Positions 34,965 to 43,635 of a stretch of DNA of 64,000 nucleotides are shown piece after piece. The position numbers and the translations under genes were made by a program. The notes under the pieces were generated by a model. That model searched no databases, had not been told where the DNA came from, and was given only the letters and a program-made list of their open reading frames with translations. Origin of the DNA: Citricoccus alkalitolerans (GTDB taxonomy: Bacteria > Actinomycetota > Actinomycetes > Actinomycetales > Micrococcaceae); the NCBI RefSeq assembly GCF_039528175.1, contig NZ_BAAALH010000001.1, positions 1,116,001 through 1,180,000 on the forward strand, given 5' to 3'. Each line of letters begins with the position of its first letter. The stretch's first letter is position 1.

Positions 34965-36092
34965 TCATGGCACCTCGGTCGCGCGCACGTCATCGAGCGG
35001 GAAGGACTCGGCATCGTCCAGCATCCTGTCTGGCTTCGGGAACAGACGCAAGATCAGTCCGGCCACCACTCCGGTGACGAGCCCGATGACCAGGGTGCCC
35101 AGGACGGCCCATAGCTGGTCCAGGGGCGCCCCGAAGAGCACGAGTGGGACCAACCCGCCGAGGATGCCAGGGACGCCGTGCAGGTTGTGCACGCCCATGG
35201 TGTCCAGGACGCCGGTCTTCCGGCAGAGCCAGTCGTGGACGTAGACGAAGCACAGCGTGGAGGCTGCCCCGCCCAACAGGCCGATTATCCAGGATTGTAG
35301 GGGCGAGGCCAGGTCCACGGACGCACCGATGGCCACGCCGCCTGCGAGGATCGCATAGGTGTACACGAGCGGGTCGATGGTCCGCTTCAGCGCCCACAGC
35401 AACACGTAGGTGATGAGCACCGAAGCCGTGAGCGCCAGGTAGGTGTTGATCATCCCCGGGATGATGGCCTCCGGCGGCAGCAGCGCGGTGACGAAGGACG
35501 GCCAGAGCACGAACAGCAGCATGCTGGCCAGCCACACGAAAGAGACGCTGTGCACGCTCGTGGCCTGTGGGACCTCGGATACCCGCCGGTTCCGCAGACC
35601 CAGGATGACCCCCCAGCCCCAGTACGCGGCGAACATATGCACCAGGATCGACCCGCCCGAGTCAAGCACCCCGTCCAGGAATCCGAAGAGGAACCACTCA
35701 TTGGCCATGTACGCCGGGACAAACAGGACGGAGGCCAAAATGAAGTGGATTGTGGAGAGGTGGCCGAGGAACACGCCGATTGCGATCACCAGGGTGATCG
35801 AGGCAAAGACTCCCAAGATCACCGCGTCGATGTCCAGTTCGTTGCCCAGGATTTCGGTGTAACCGATGAGATAGAGCGGCCAGCTGACAGCCAGGACCAG
35901 CAGCGTGGTCAGGGCCACGCCCCACTCAAAGCGCCTGATGAACATCATCAGAAACGCGACAAGCATGAGCATGAAGAAAACATCTTGTCCACGGTGGAAC
36001 TGGAACAACTGCGCGGTCTCCCCGCTGACCCCGGTGGGCTCTGCAGCCGCAGCGATCAACTCAGGGGAACTGGAGATAGTGCTGAACCTCAT
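34965..36092 (-). CDS. ammonium/methylammonium channel of the Amt/Rh family (Rh-like)
   Basis: A 375-residue polytopic protein with about 11 helices. It resembles Rh proteins more than AmtB: GGSILVHMFAAYWGWGVILG (the Rh H-x-F-G-A-Y-x-G region), FVLWPSFVTALLPPE (W-P-S-F), NTYLALTASVLITYVLLWAL, and TMGVHNLHGVPGILGGLVPL with the conserved pore histidines. It has no signal peptide of the AmtB type. Its start overlaps the gmaS stop by 32 bases and it sits between gmaS and mgsA, so its likely job is uptake of methylammonium (or ammonium) for this pathway. Amt proteins are known to conduct methylammonium. Confidence 0.82.
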   Translation of the reverse strand: MRFSTISSSPELIAAAAEPTGVSGETAQLFQFHRGQDVFFMLMLVAFLMMFIRRFEWGVALTTLLVLAVSWPLYLIGYTEILGNELDIDAVILGVFASITLVIAIGVFLGHLSTIHFILASVLFVPAYMANEWFLFGFLDGVLDSGGSILVHMFAAYWGWGVILGLRNRRVSEVPQATSVHSVSFVWLASMLLFVLWPSFVTALLPPEAIIPGMINTYLALTASVLITYVLLWALKRTIDPLVYTYAILAGGVAIGASVDLASPLQSWIIGLLGGAASTLCFVYVHDWLCRKTGVLDTMGVHNLHGVPGILGGLVPLVLFGAPLDQLWAVLGTLVIGLVTGVVAGLILRLFPKPDRMLDDAESFPLDDVRATEVP

Positions 36093-37458
36093 AGTCCGTC
36101 ACCCTGTCCGTGGTCTCGTGGTATTCATCCAGCTTGAGCCGGGTGTAGTAGTCGACGAAGTCCTCGGTCTCGTCGGACGGCTCTCCATACTGACCCTCCT
36201 GAGGGACCTTGCCGAACGCCTTGCGGAGCACGTCGTCACGTCCCAGGTAGTGGATCGACTCGAGCAGGGAGTGCGGCAGGGTGTGAATTCCCCGCTGGTG
36301 CATCTCCCGGGTGGACATGTCATAGAGGTTGCTCTGGTTCGCCTCACCCGGATCCAACTTCCGCTCGATTCCGTCCAGTCCGGCGGCCAGGGCGGCCGCG
36401 AAACCCAGGTAGGGGCTGCCGGAAAAGTCCGGCGTGCGGTCCTCGATGGCGCCCACCCGGGCGACCCGAAGCATCTGAGTACGGTTGTTGCCACCGTAGG
36501 TGATGGCCGCCGGGACCCAGGTACGCACCGACTCCGTGCCGGCCTTCATCCGCTTGTACGAGTTGACGGTGGGCGCCACCAGGGCCATGTACCCGCGGGC
36601 GTGGTCCAAAATGCCGGCCGCAAACTGATAGCCGACCTCGGACAAGCCCAGGCCCCGCGGATCGTCGACGTCCTCGAACAGGTTCTCGTCCTTCTCGGCG
36701 TCCCAGAGGCTCATCGTGTAGTGGAAGCCGTTGCCGGTGTTGTCCGTGAACGGCTTGGGCATGAACGTGGCGATCGCCCCGTGCTGCTGGGCTACCGTCT
36801 CGGTCATGTACCGGAAGAAAACCGCCCGGTCTGCGGTCTCCATGGCGTCGGCGAACGTCACGTTGCACTCGAACTGACCGTTGGCGTCCTCGTGGTCCAC
36901 GGCGTAGTTCTCCCAGCCGAGCTGGGAGATGGACTTGGACATCTCCGTGACGAAGTCATATTTCCTTGTCAGGCCCTTGACGTCGTAGCAGGGCTTCGGC
37001 CAATTATCCTGTCGATCCGAGACTACGAGCTGGCCGTCGTCGTCGAAGTCAACCAGCATGAACTCTGCCTCGAAGCCGATCTTGAAGACATAACCCATCT
37101 CCCGTGCTCGCTCGAGCTGACGCCTCAGGATGGTCCGCGGGCAGAACGGCCATACCTCACCCTCGACCCGGGCATCACCGATCAGGTGGGCCAGTCCGGG
37201 CTGGAAGGGCACAATCCTCAGAGTGGAGGGGTCCGGGATCACCCCGATGTCCGGGCTGTGCGGCCCCTGGCCGATCTCCCCGGCCGCAAAGCCGGCGAAG
37301 CCCGCACCGTTCTCGAACAGGGAGTCCAGCTCGGAGACCGGGATCAGCTTGGCGCTCGATTTCCCTCTGACTTCTGTGAAAGACGCGAAGATGAATTCAA
37401 TATTGTTCTCTTCGGCGATCCTGCGGACATCGTCGGCTGTTTTCGGGATCTCTACCAT
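36061..37458 (-). CDS. gmaS: glutamine synthetase type III/GlnT-like; probable gamma-glutamylmethylamide synthetase
   Basis: A 465-residue glutamine synthetase-fold enzyme. Motifs are FIFASFTEVRGKSSAKLIPV in the N-domain, GFEAEFMLVD and DHEDANGQFECNV (metal-binding glutamates), GNGFHYTMSLWD (substrate/metal His), YGGNNRTQMLRVARVGAIED and an Arg-containing end. GlnT/GmaS members are about this long and lack the long central loop of GlnA. GmaS ligates glutamate and methylamine with ATP to gamma-glutamylmethylamide. Identification as GmaS and not a glutamine synthetase rests on the mgs and mgd genes around it. It is first in its operon; a divergent regulatory region lies upstream. Confidence 0.8.
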   Translation of the reverse strand: MVEIPKTADDVRRIAEENNIEFIFASFTEVRGKSSAKLIPVSELDSLFENGAGFAGFAAGEIGQGPHSPDIGVIPDPSTLRIVPFQPGLAHLIGDARVEGEVWPFCPRTILRRQLERAREMGYVFKIGFEAEFMLVDFDDDGQLVVSDRQDNWPKPCYDVKGLTRKYDFVTEMSKSISQLGWENYAVDHEDANGQFECNVTFADAMETADRAVFFRYMTETVAQQHGAIATFMPKPFTDNTGNGFHYTMSLWDAEKDENLFEDVDDPRGLGLSEVGYQFAAGILDHARGYMALVAPTVNSYKRMKAGTESVRTWVPAAITYGGNNRTQMLRVARVGAIEDRTPDFSGSPYLGFAAALAAGLDGIERKLDPGEANQSNLYDMSTREMHQRGIHTLPHSLLESIHYLGRDDVLRKAFGKVPQEGQYGEPSDETEDFVDYYTRLKLDEYHETTDRVTDYEVQHYLQFP

Positions 37459-37776
37459 TCGGGTGTCTCTCTTCTTCTCCGCGGGGGAACTCGGAAAATG
37501 GGTGATTTCCTTTTTGACCCTCCAGCAAATCCTTTGTCTGTTGAGATGTTAGGTGTGTCACAACCTCCTCTGTCAATCCTTCATGGCCGGGCCATCAAGC
37601 TGCCCATGACATCCGCTCCGCTATCTTCCACGGGTCCATTGACACCCCTATGTATCCGTGATTCGATCACACTATTCTGTGAGAACACTCACATTTGCAG
37701 TGTATATACGGTGGGTGTTTCCCCTTCTGAAGCAGTCGGCCAATTCCGTTCTGCGATGCAGCCGATGGAGGAATAA
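37459..37776. promoter_or_regulatory. divergent promoter region of the methylamine-type cluster
   Basis: This 318-base gap separates the two arms. It contains the perfect dyad TGTGAG-AACA-CTCACA (37678-37693), which together with TCACA at 37667-37671 gives three half-sites of alternating orientation. A -35-like TTGACA lies at 37639-37644 on the plus strand and another on the minus strand near 37569-37574. The plus-strand gene has GGAGG at 37767-37771. It probably holds both promoters and a shared operator for a regulator, which is not encoded next to it. Confidence 0.55.
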
Positions 37777-39069
37777 TTGACTCGTCCAGACCCCTCGCCC
37801 TCCTCTTTCCGCCCTCCCCTACAACATCGTTTCTCGGCAGCGCACCTCGCTGTCCGGGGCTTCACCCAGCGTGGCTGGCCCCGTTCGTGGCGGGACCACG
37901 ACCTGAAGCGTCACTATGACGTGGTCATCATCGGCGGGGGCCTGCACGGCCTGGCCACCGCCTACTACCTGGCAGCGAACCACGGGATCACCAACGTGGC
38001 CGTTCTGGACAAGGGCTACATGGGTGGTGGTGGCTCGGGCCGCAACACCGCCATCCTGCGCTCGAACTACCTGACCCCGGAGGGCGTGCGGTTCTACGAC
38101 CGGTCCCTGAAGCTCTACGAGGGCCTCGCCAACGAGCTGAACTACAACGTGATGTTCTCCCGGCAGGGACACCTCACGCTGGCCCACAACGACTCCGCCC
38201 TCCGAACCATGCGGTGGCGCGCGGAGGTCAACAAGGTGCAGGGCGTGGACTCCGAGGTGATCGACCCGAGGCAAGTCAAGGAGCTTGTGCCCCACCTCGA
38301 CACCTCCACCGATACCCGGTACCCGATCCTGGGCGCCCTCTACCACCCACCCGGGGGCACCATCCGCCACGACGCGGTGGTCTGGGGTTATGCCCGCGCC
38401 GCGGACCACCTCGGCGTTCAAATTCATCAGCACACGGAGGTGACCGGGATCGACGTGGACAACGGCCGGGTCACCGGGGTGCGCACCCACCGCGGCGACA
38501 TCTCCGCCGGAACCGTCATCAACTGCACGGCCGGGTGGTCCACGACCATCTCCGAGATGGCCGGGGTATTCATGCCGGTGACTACCTCACCGCTGCAGGC
38601 CGCCGTGACCGAGCCGGTCAAGCCATTCCTGCACACCGTGGTGGTCTCGGGCACGCTACACGTCTACGTCAGTCAGACCGACCGCGGCGAGCTGGTGTTC
38701 GGCGCCAGCGTGGACCCGTTCACCTCCTACTCCACGCGCGGATCCCTCGCCTTCGCCGAGGGGCTGGCCGGCAACGTCCTGAGGTTGATGCCCGCCCTGT
38801 CCGGGATGCGCCTGCTGCGCCAGTGGGCCGGGCTCTGTGACATGACTCCGGACTACTCACCGATCATGGGCACCACACCCGTGGAGGGGTTCCTGGTCGA
38901 CGTCGGCTGGGGCACCTATGGTTTCAAGGCCGGCCCGGTGGCCGGCGAGGCGATGGCCGAGTGCGTGGCGACCGGGAAGATGCCGGAGATCATCGCCGAC
39001 TTCGGCCTGGATCGGTTTGCCTCGGGGCGGCTCGTGGGTGAGAAGGGCGCGGCGGCGGTCGGCCACTGA
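37777..39069 (+). CDS. mgdA: sarcosine oxidase / N-methylglutamate dehydrogenase beta subunit (SoxB/MgdA-like)
   Basis: A 430-residue FAD-dependent oxidoreductase of the DAO family. The dinucleotide motif is YDVVIIGGGLHGLATAYYL (about 47-65), and GSGRNTAILRSNY and GWGTYGFKAGPVAGEAMAE near the end are conserved in SoxB. The RHDAVVWGYARAA segment contains His198, at the place where heterotetrameric sarcosine oxidases bind FMN covalently (His173 in the shorter enzyme), so both flavins are likely. The start is TTG at 37777 with GGAGG five bases before it. It heads the plus-strand operon with soxD-like and fused soxA-soxG-like genes. Confidence 0.85.
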   Translation: MTRPDPSPSSFRPPLQHRFSAAHLAVRGFTQRGWPRSWRDHDLKRHYDVVIIGGGLHGLATAYYLAANHGITNVAVLDKGYMGGGGSGRNTAILRSNYLTPEGVRFYDRSLKLYEGLANELNYNVMFSRQGHLTLAHNDSALRTMRWRAEVNKVQGVDSEVIDPRQVKELVPHLDTSTDTRYPILGALYHPPGGTIRHDAVVWGYARAADHLGVQIHQHTEVTGIDVDNGRVTGVRTHRGDISAGTVINCTAGWSTTISEMAGVFMPVTTSPLQAAVTEPVKPFLHTVVVSGTLHVYVSQTDRGELVFGASVDPFTSYSTRGSLAFAEGLAGNVLRLMPALSGMRLLRQWAGLCDMTPDYSPIMGTTPVEGFLVDVGWGTYGFKAGPVAGEAMAECVATGKMPEIIADFGLDRFASGRLVGEKGAAAVGH

Positions 39070-39171
39070 TCCCGTGCCAGTGCCATCCATATCTTCACCC
39101 CGGCCGGCCGATGTCCGACCCGCCTCAATCGTCACGACACCCCATAAACCCACTCCAGGAGGATGGTTCAC

Positions 39172-39453
39172 ATGATGCAGCTGAGCTGCCCGTGGTGCGG
39201 CCCCCGCAATGTCAGCGAGTTCCACCACTTCGGTCCCCTGCACCGCCGCCCGGACCCGGTGGACACCACCGTGGAGGAGTGGCGGAACTACCTCTACGTC
39301 CGGGACAACCCCGACGGTGTGGTCCAGGAGCGCTGGTACCACTCCGCCGGGTGCCGGACGTTCCTCCTGGTACACCGAGATACCCGCACGAACACCATCA
39401 TCGACGTCGGTGACGCCGCCGACGTCGGCACCACTGAGGGAGAACACCGATGA
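39172..39453 (+). CDS. mgdB: sarcosine oxidase / N-methylglutamate dehydrogenase delta subunit (SoxD/MgdB-like)
   Basis: A 93-residue zinc-binding subunit. From ATG 39172 it reads MMQLSCPWCGPRNVSEFHH, with Cys6 and Cys9, and later RWYHSAGCRTFLLV with His57 and Cys61; these are the four zinc ligands known from this family. AGGAGG lies at 39157-39162, nine bases before the chosen ATG; an ATG at 39163 is too close. Its stop overlaps the next gene's start in ATGA, so translation is coupled. Typical length for SoxD. Confidence 0.85.
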   Translation: MMQLSCPWCGPRNVSEFHHFGPLHRRPDPVDTTVEEWRNYLYVRDNPDGVVQERWYHSAGCRTFLLVHRDTRTNTIIDVGDAADVGTTEGEHR

Positions 39454-42400
39454 ACCTGTCCAGGACCCGCACCACCTTGGATCGCCGCATCGCTCTCCAG
39501 CCCGGCGAGGTAATCGACCGCTCCGCACCGGTCAGTTTCACCTGGAACGGCAGGCCTCACGTGGGCTTCCGTGGAGACACGATCGTCTCCGCACTGTCCG
39601 CCGCCGGCATCCGCGTGTACTCGCGGAGCATGAAGTACCACCGGCCCCGCGGACTGCTCTCGGCCACCCTGCACGATCCCGGGTGCATGGTCCAGGTGGA
39701 TGGGGATCCGAACGTCCGCGGGGCGCACCGCTTGATCGAGGATGGCATGACGGTCCGCTCCCAGAACACGTGGCCCTCGCTCGAGGTGGACGTGCGCGGG
39801 ATCAACCAGTTGGCCGGCCGCGTCCTCGGACCGGGCTTTTACTACAAGACGTTCATGAAGCCCCAGCGCTTATGGCCGGTCTACGAGACCGTGCTGCGCC
39901 AATTCGCCCACGGCGGGAAGATCAACAGTGCCCCCGGTCCCGAGGTCTATGACAAGCGGTACGCCCACGCGGACGTGCTGGTGGCCGGCGGCGGGCCCTC
40001 CGGCGTCACCGCCGCGTTGGCCGCAGCGGAGCGCGGAGCCCGGGTCATGCTCGTCGAGGAGGGGCACCAGCTCGGTGGTCACCTGCGCTGGGCCGACCCG
40101 ACGGCGGCGGCCATACTCGTGGACCGGGTACGGGCCAGCGAGCGCATCCAGGTGTTGACCAATGCCACCGTGGCCGCCCGGTACGACGACAACTGGTGCG
40201 CGGTGGTGGAACGACACCCCGAGCCCGGCGTCGCCGAGCGCCTGCACAAGACCCGCGCCCACAGCCTGGTGGTGGCCACGGGCTTGCTGGAGCGCCCCTA
40301 TGTCTTCGACGGCAACGACACACCCGGCGTCCTGCTCTCCTCCGCCGCCCGCAGCCTGGTGAACCTCTACGGAGTGGCCCCGGGCGAGCGCGCCGTGGTC
40401 TTCTCCGCCAATCCCGAGGGCGATGCGGCCGCCGCGGACCTTCAGCGGGCCGGCGTGGAGGTCGCGCGGGTGGTCGATGCGCGGGCCGGTGAGGACGTGG
40501 TCCGGGTGCGCGGCCGCGCCTCGGTGGAATCCGTGGAGCTGGCAGACGGGACGCGCCTCGAGGCCGACCTGCTGGTCACCGCGACCGGCTGGACCGCGCC
40601 GACGTCATTGTTGAACATGGCCGGTGACGTGCCGGTCTACGAACCACGCGCCGCGCGCTTCCTGCCGGGAGGGCAGGCTAGCGACGGTGTCTACGCTACC
40701 GGCGGCCTCACCGGGGACGGGACGGCGAACCAGCTGATGGACCACGGGGAAGCCACCGGGGCCCGTGCCGCCGCCCACGCGCTGGGCACCCGCCGCGCGC
40801 ATTCGCGGGCCGTGCCGACCACGGCGGGCGTCCCGGACGGCTCGGGTTCTGATGAGGAGGCCGGGACCCTGGCGGCCGTGCCCGAGCTGGGGATCCAAGA
40901 TCATCCCGAGCTGTTCCGCTCCTCGACGCACGGGATGGTCGACTTCTCCGAGGATGTCTCCTCGAAGGACCTGTACTCGGCGGTGGCCGAGGGCTATGAC
41001 TCCGTGGAGCTGGCTAAGCGCTTCACCACGGTCACGATGGGTCCTACCCAGGGCAAGCACGAGTTGATGAACGCGATCGCCGTGATCGCCGATGCCACGG
41101 GCAGGACGATCGCCGAGACCGGCACCACCACGTGGCGGCCGATGTATGCGCCGGTGACCCTGGGCGCACTCGCCGGCCCGGCCCATGATCCGGTGCGCTA
41201 TTCGTCGATCCAGCCCTGGCATGAGGCCCACGGGGCGGTGCCGCTCGTCGCCGGCCAGTGGATCCGGCCCGAGCACTACGGTGACCCCGAGGCCGAGGTC
41301 CGCGGGGTGCGGGAGGGCGTGGGGATCATCGACGTCTCGCCGATCGGCAAGTTGGACCTGCGCGGCCCGGACGTGACCAGGTTGCTCGAGTTGGTGTACA
41401 CCAACAAGTGGTCCAAGCTTGACGTCGGCCGGGTCCGGTACGGCGCAATGTGCCGCGAGGACGGGGTCGTCTTCGACGACGGTGTCACCGCCCGTCTGGG
41501 CGAGGACCACTACCTGATGAGCACCACTTCCTCGGGCGCGGCGGCGGTCTGGGAGTGGCTCGAGACCTGGCTGCAGACGGAACACCCCGAATGGCAGGTG
41601 CACGTCACCCCGATGACCACCGCGTACACGTCCATCAACGTGGCCGGCCCGCAGGCCCGCCGGCTGGTGTCCCGCCTGGCCGAGGGTGTCGATCTCTCGG
41701 CCGAGGCATTCGGGTACATGCATGTCCGGACCGGACGGGTGGCCGGCGTGGAGGACTGCATCCTCTGGCGGATTGGCTTCACCGGCGAGCTCTCCTACGA
41801 ACTGCACGTTCCGGCCTCCTACGGCCTGCACGTGTGGGAGGCCCTACTCGAGGCCGGCCAGGACCTGAGCGTCGCCCCGTTCGGGGTCGAGGCCCAGCGC
41901 GTGCTGCGCCTGGAGAAGGGTCACCTGATCGTGGGACAGGACACCGACGGGCTGACCCAGGCCTACAGCGCGGGACTGGACTGGGCGATCAAGGATGACA
42001 AGCCCGACTTTGCCGGCAAGGCCGAATTGGCCTGGCAACGAGCGGGCCGAACCGGGACCCGGCTGGTGGCCCTCCAGCCCGTTGATCCGGAAATCGTGCC
42101 GGCGGAGGCCAGTCAGGTCCTGCGTCCCGGTGGCCGGATTGCCGGCCGCATCACCTCCAGTCGGCACTCCCCCACCCTGGGCCGGTCGATCTGCCTCGGC
42201 CAGCTCGAGCCGGCGCTGGCCCGGCCCGGGACGATCGTGGCAGTCCGCCTGCCGGATGGCCGCACCGTCGAGGCCACCGTCATGAGCCGATTGGCCCACC
42301 TCGATCCCGAGGGAACCCTCCTGGACAACGATTCCGTGCCAGAGGGCCCCGGCCAGTACTCCACGCCGTCCGCCCGCGGACCGGTGCCGATCACCTGCCC

Positions 42401-42986
42401 CGCGGTTGAGGTGGATGGCTGGCACGTCCCGGCCGAACGGCGGGCGGCCGCGCTGACGCTGACCGACTACTCGCCCCTCGCGAAGATTGGCGTGCGCGCG
42501 GGGCCGGCGGGCCCCGTCGCGCAGGCCCTGCAGGCCCGGTTCAGCCGGGTGCACCGGGGTGACGGCACCCTCGTGATCGGATCAGGACCGGGTGAGTGGC
42601 TAGTCCTGGGCGCGCCCGGCAGCCAGCCCGGCATGATCGGGGACCTGGATCGACTCACCGCCGAGGCCGACGAGCATGCCTCGGTGGTGGACCTCACCCA
42701 CGGGCGGGCGATGCTCCGACTGACCGGACGGGGGGCGGCGAGCCTGTTGGTGAGCCTGTGCGCCCTGGACCTCTCCGGCGACCTGGTCCCGGACGGCGCC
42801 GCCCTGCGGACCACAGTGGCCGGACTGGTCACGGATCTGGTTCGCGTGGACCAGGACGACGAGCCCAGTTACCTGCTGCACTGTGAGCGGTCGAGCGGGG
42901 TCTACCTACACCAGACGCTGATGGACACCGGCCGTGGCGCCGGCCTGGTGGATGCCGGCGCACCGGCGGGCGGGTACACCGTGTGA
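39450..42986 (+). CDS. mgdC: fused alpha-gamma subunit of sarcosine oxidase / N-methylglutamate dehydrogenase (SoxA-SoxG, MgdC-MgdD-like)
   Basis: A 1178-residue protein that joins two subunits normally separate. Residues 1 to about 110 form a ferredoxin-like fold without the cluster cysteines (GDTIVSALSAAGIRVYSRSM, KYHRPRG). About 170-480 is a Rossmann NAD-binding oxidoreductase domain (DVLVAGGGPSGVTAALAAAE). About 600-965 is a tetrahydrofolate-binding GcvT-type domain (GIIDVSPIGKLDLRGPDV, GFTGELSYELHVPAS, GKAEL). After a linker, about 990-1178 matches SoxG (VVDLTHGRAMLRLTGRGAAS). The folate domain would capture the C1 unit. Gene overlap ATGA with the delta subunit. The fused form is the notable feature. 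Confidence 0.85.
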   Translation: MNLSRTRTTLDRRIALQPGEVIDRSAPVSFTWNGRPHVGFRGDTIVSALSAAGIRVYSRSMKYHRPRGLLSATLHDPGCMVQVDGDPNVRGAHRLIEDGMTVRSQNTWPSLEVDVRGINQLAGRVLGPGFYYKTFMKPQRLWPVYETVLRQFAHGGKINSAPGPEVYDKRYAHADVLVAGGGPSGVTAALAAAERGARVMLVEEGHQLGGHLRWADPTAAAILVDRVRASERIQVLTNATVAARYDDNWCAVVERHPEPGVAERLHKTRAHSLVVATGLLERPYVFDGNDTPGVLLSSAARSLVNLYGVAPGERAVVFSANPEGDAAAADLQRAGVEVARVVDARAGEDVVRVRGRASVESVELADGTRLEADLLVTATGWTAPTSLLNMAGDVPVYEPRAARFLPGGQASDGVYATGGLTGDGTANQLMDHGEATGARAAAHALGTRRAHSRAVPTTAGVPDGSGSDEEAGTLAAVPELGIQDHPELFRSSTHGMVDFSEDVSSKDLYSAVAEGYDSVELAKRFTTVTMGPTQGKHELMNAIAVIADATGRTIAETGTTTWRPMYAPVTLGALAGPAHDPVRYSSIQPWHEAHGAVPLVAGQWIRPEHYGDPEAEVRGVREGVGIIDVSPIGKLDLRGPDVTRLLELVYTNKWSKLDVGRVRYGAMCREDGVVFDDGVTARLGEDHYLMSTTSSGAAAVWEWLETWLQTEHPEWQVHVTPMTTAYTSINVAGPQARRLVSRLAEGVDLSAEAFGYMHVRTGRVAGVEDCILWRIGFTGELSYELHVPASYGLHVWEALLEAGQDLSVAPFGVEAQRVLRLEKGHLIVGQDTDGLTQAYSAGLDWAIKDDKPDFAGKAELAWQRAGRTGTRLVALQPVDPEIVPAEASQVLRPGGRIAGRITSSRHSPTLGRSICLGQLEPALARPGTIVAVRLPDGRTVEATVMSRLAHLDPEGTLLDNDSVPEGPGQYSTPSARGPVPITCPAVEVDGWHVPAERRAAALTLTDYSPLAKIGVRAGPAGPVAQALQARFSRVHRGDGTLVIGSGPGEWLVLGAPGSQPGMIGDLDRLTAEADEHASVVDLTHGRAMLRLTGRGAASLLVSLCALDLSGDLVPDGAALRTTVAGLVTDLVRVDQDDEPSYLLHCERSSGVYLHQTLMDTGRGAGLVDAGAPAGGYTV

Positions 42987-43131
42987 CGGACCGCCATGAC
43001 GGCGCGTTTCGGACATGGACACCGGGAGCGGGGCGGATCTAGCGTCAATGCCGTTTGGCTAGGGTCTGCACTGAAATCTCAACCCCTCTCCCGGTGTTGC
43101 ATCCAGGAGAATAGGCGCAGCCCTGACGAAC

Positions 43132-43635
43132 GTGGTGGGGGATGCGTCGGTCTCGGATGTGTTGGCTACCGGCGCCGCGGCAGCCGCCATCCTGTCCATT
43201 GGTCAATGGGTTCGCTGTGCGTGGCGGGTGATCGCCCACGCCGTCGTGGGGAAGGTGATCTGGCAGGTCCCCGCTGGCCCGGGACCGGTTTGGGGGTTGC
43301 CCTCACCACGGGAAGGGCAGGTGGGGATGCTCGCATTCGAGGAAGCACGATCCACCCCCGGGTGCAGCTGCGTCGAGGACTGGCGCCGTACCGACCCCGA
43401 CGCGGACAAGGAGTCCATGGAGGACTACGGCGTGCCGGTAGCCGAATACTGCCCCGTCCACGGGATCGACCAGATCAATGCTCTCTCCCCGGAGCACTTC
43501 CCAGCCCGAGCCGCAGAGCCGTGGTTATGGGATCCAGACTCCAGGGACCCGAGCCCTACCCGAGGAGAACCGGACGTTTTTGGTGGGCTTTACGGGGCAC
43601 GGCCACCTAGGGTTTCCCTCACGCTTCAAGCATGA
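43132..43635 (+). CDS. hypothetical protein, possibly the first part of a frameshifted gene
   Basis: A 167-residue frame whose middle part is protein-like (STPGCSCVEDWRRTDPDADK, then EYCPVHGIDQINALSPEHFP), with Cys and His pairs. The end, from about 43560 on (GEPDVFGGLYGARPPRVSLT), looks non-coding. A coding frame shifted by one begins near the same point and continues to 43867. The two may be one gene of about 240 codons with a frameshift near 43555. No family recognised; no ribosome site at the ATG/GTG near 43132. Confidence 0.45.
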   Translation: MVGDASVSDVLATGAAAAAILSIGQWVRCAWRVIAHAVVGKVIWQVPAGPGPVWGLPSPREGQVGMLAFEEARSTPGCSCVEDWRRTDPDADKESMEDYGVPVAEYCPVHGIDQINALSPEHFPARAAEPWLWDPDSRDPSPTRGEPDVFGGLYGARPPRVSLTLQA

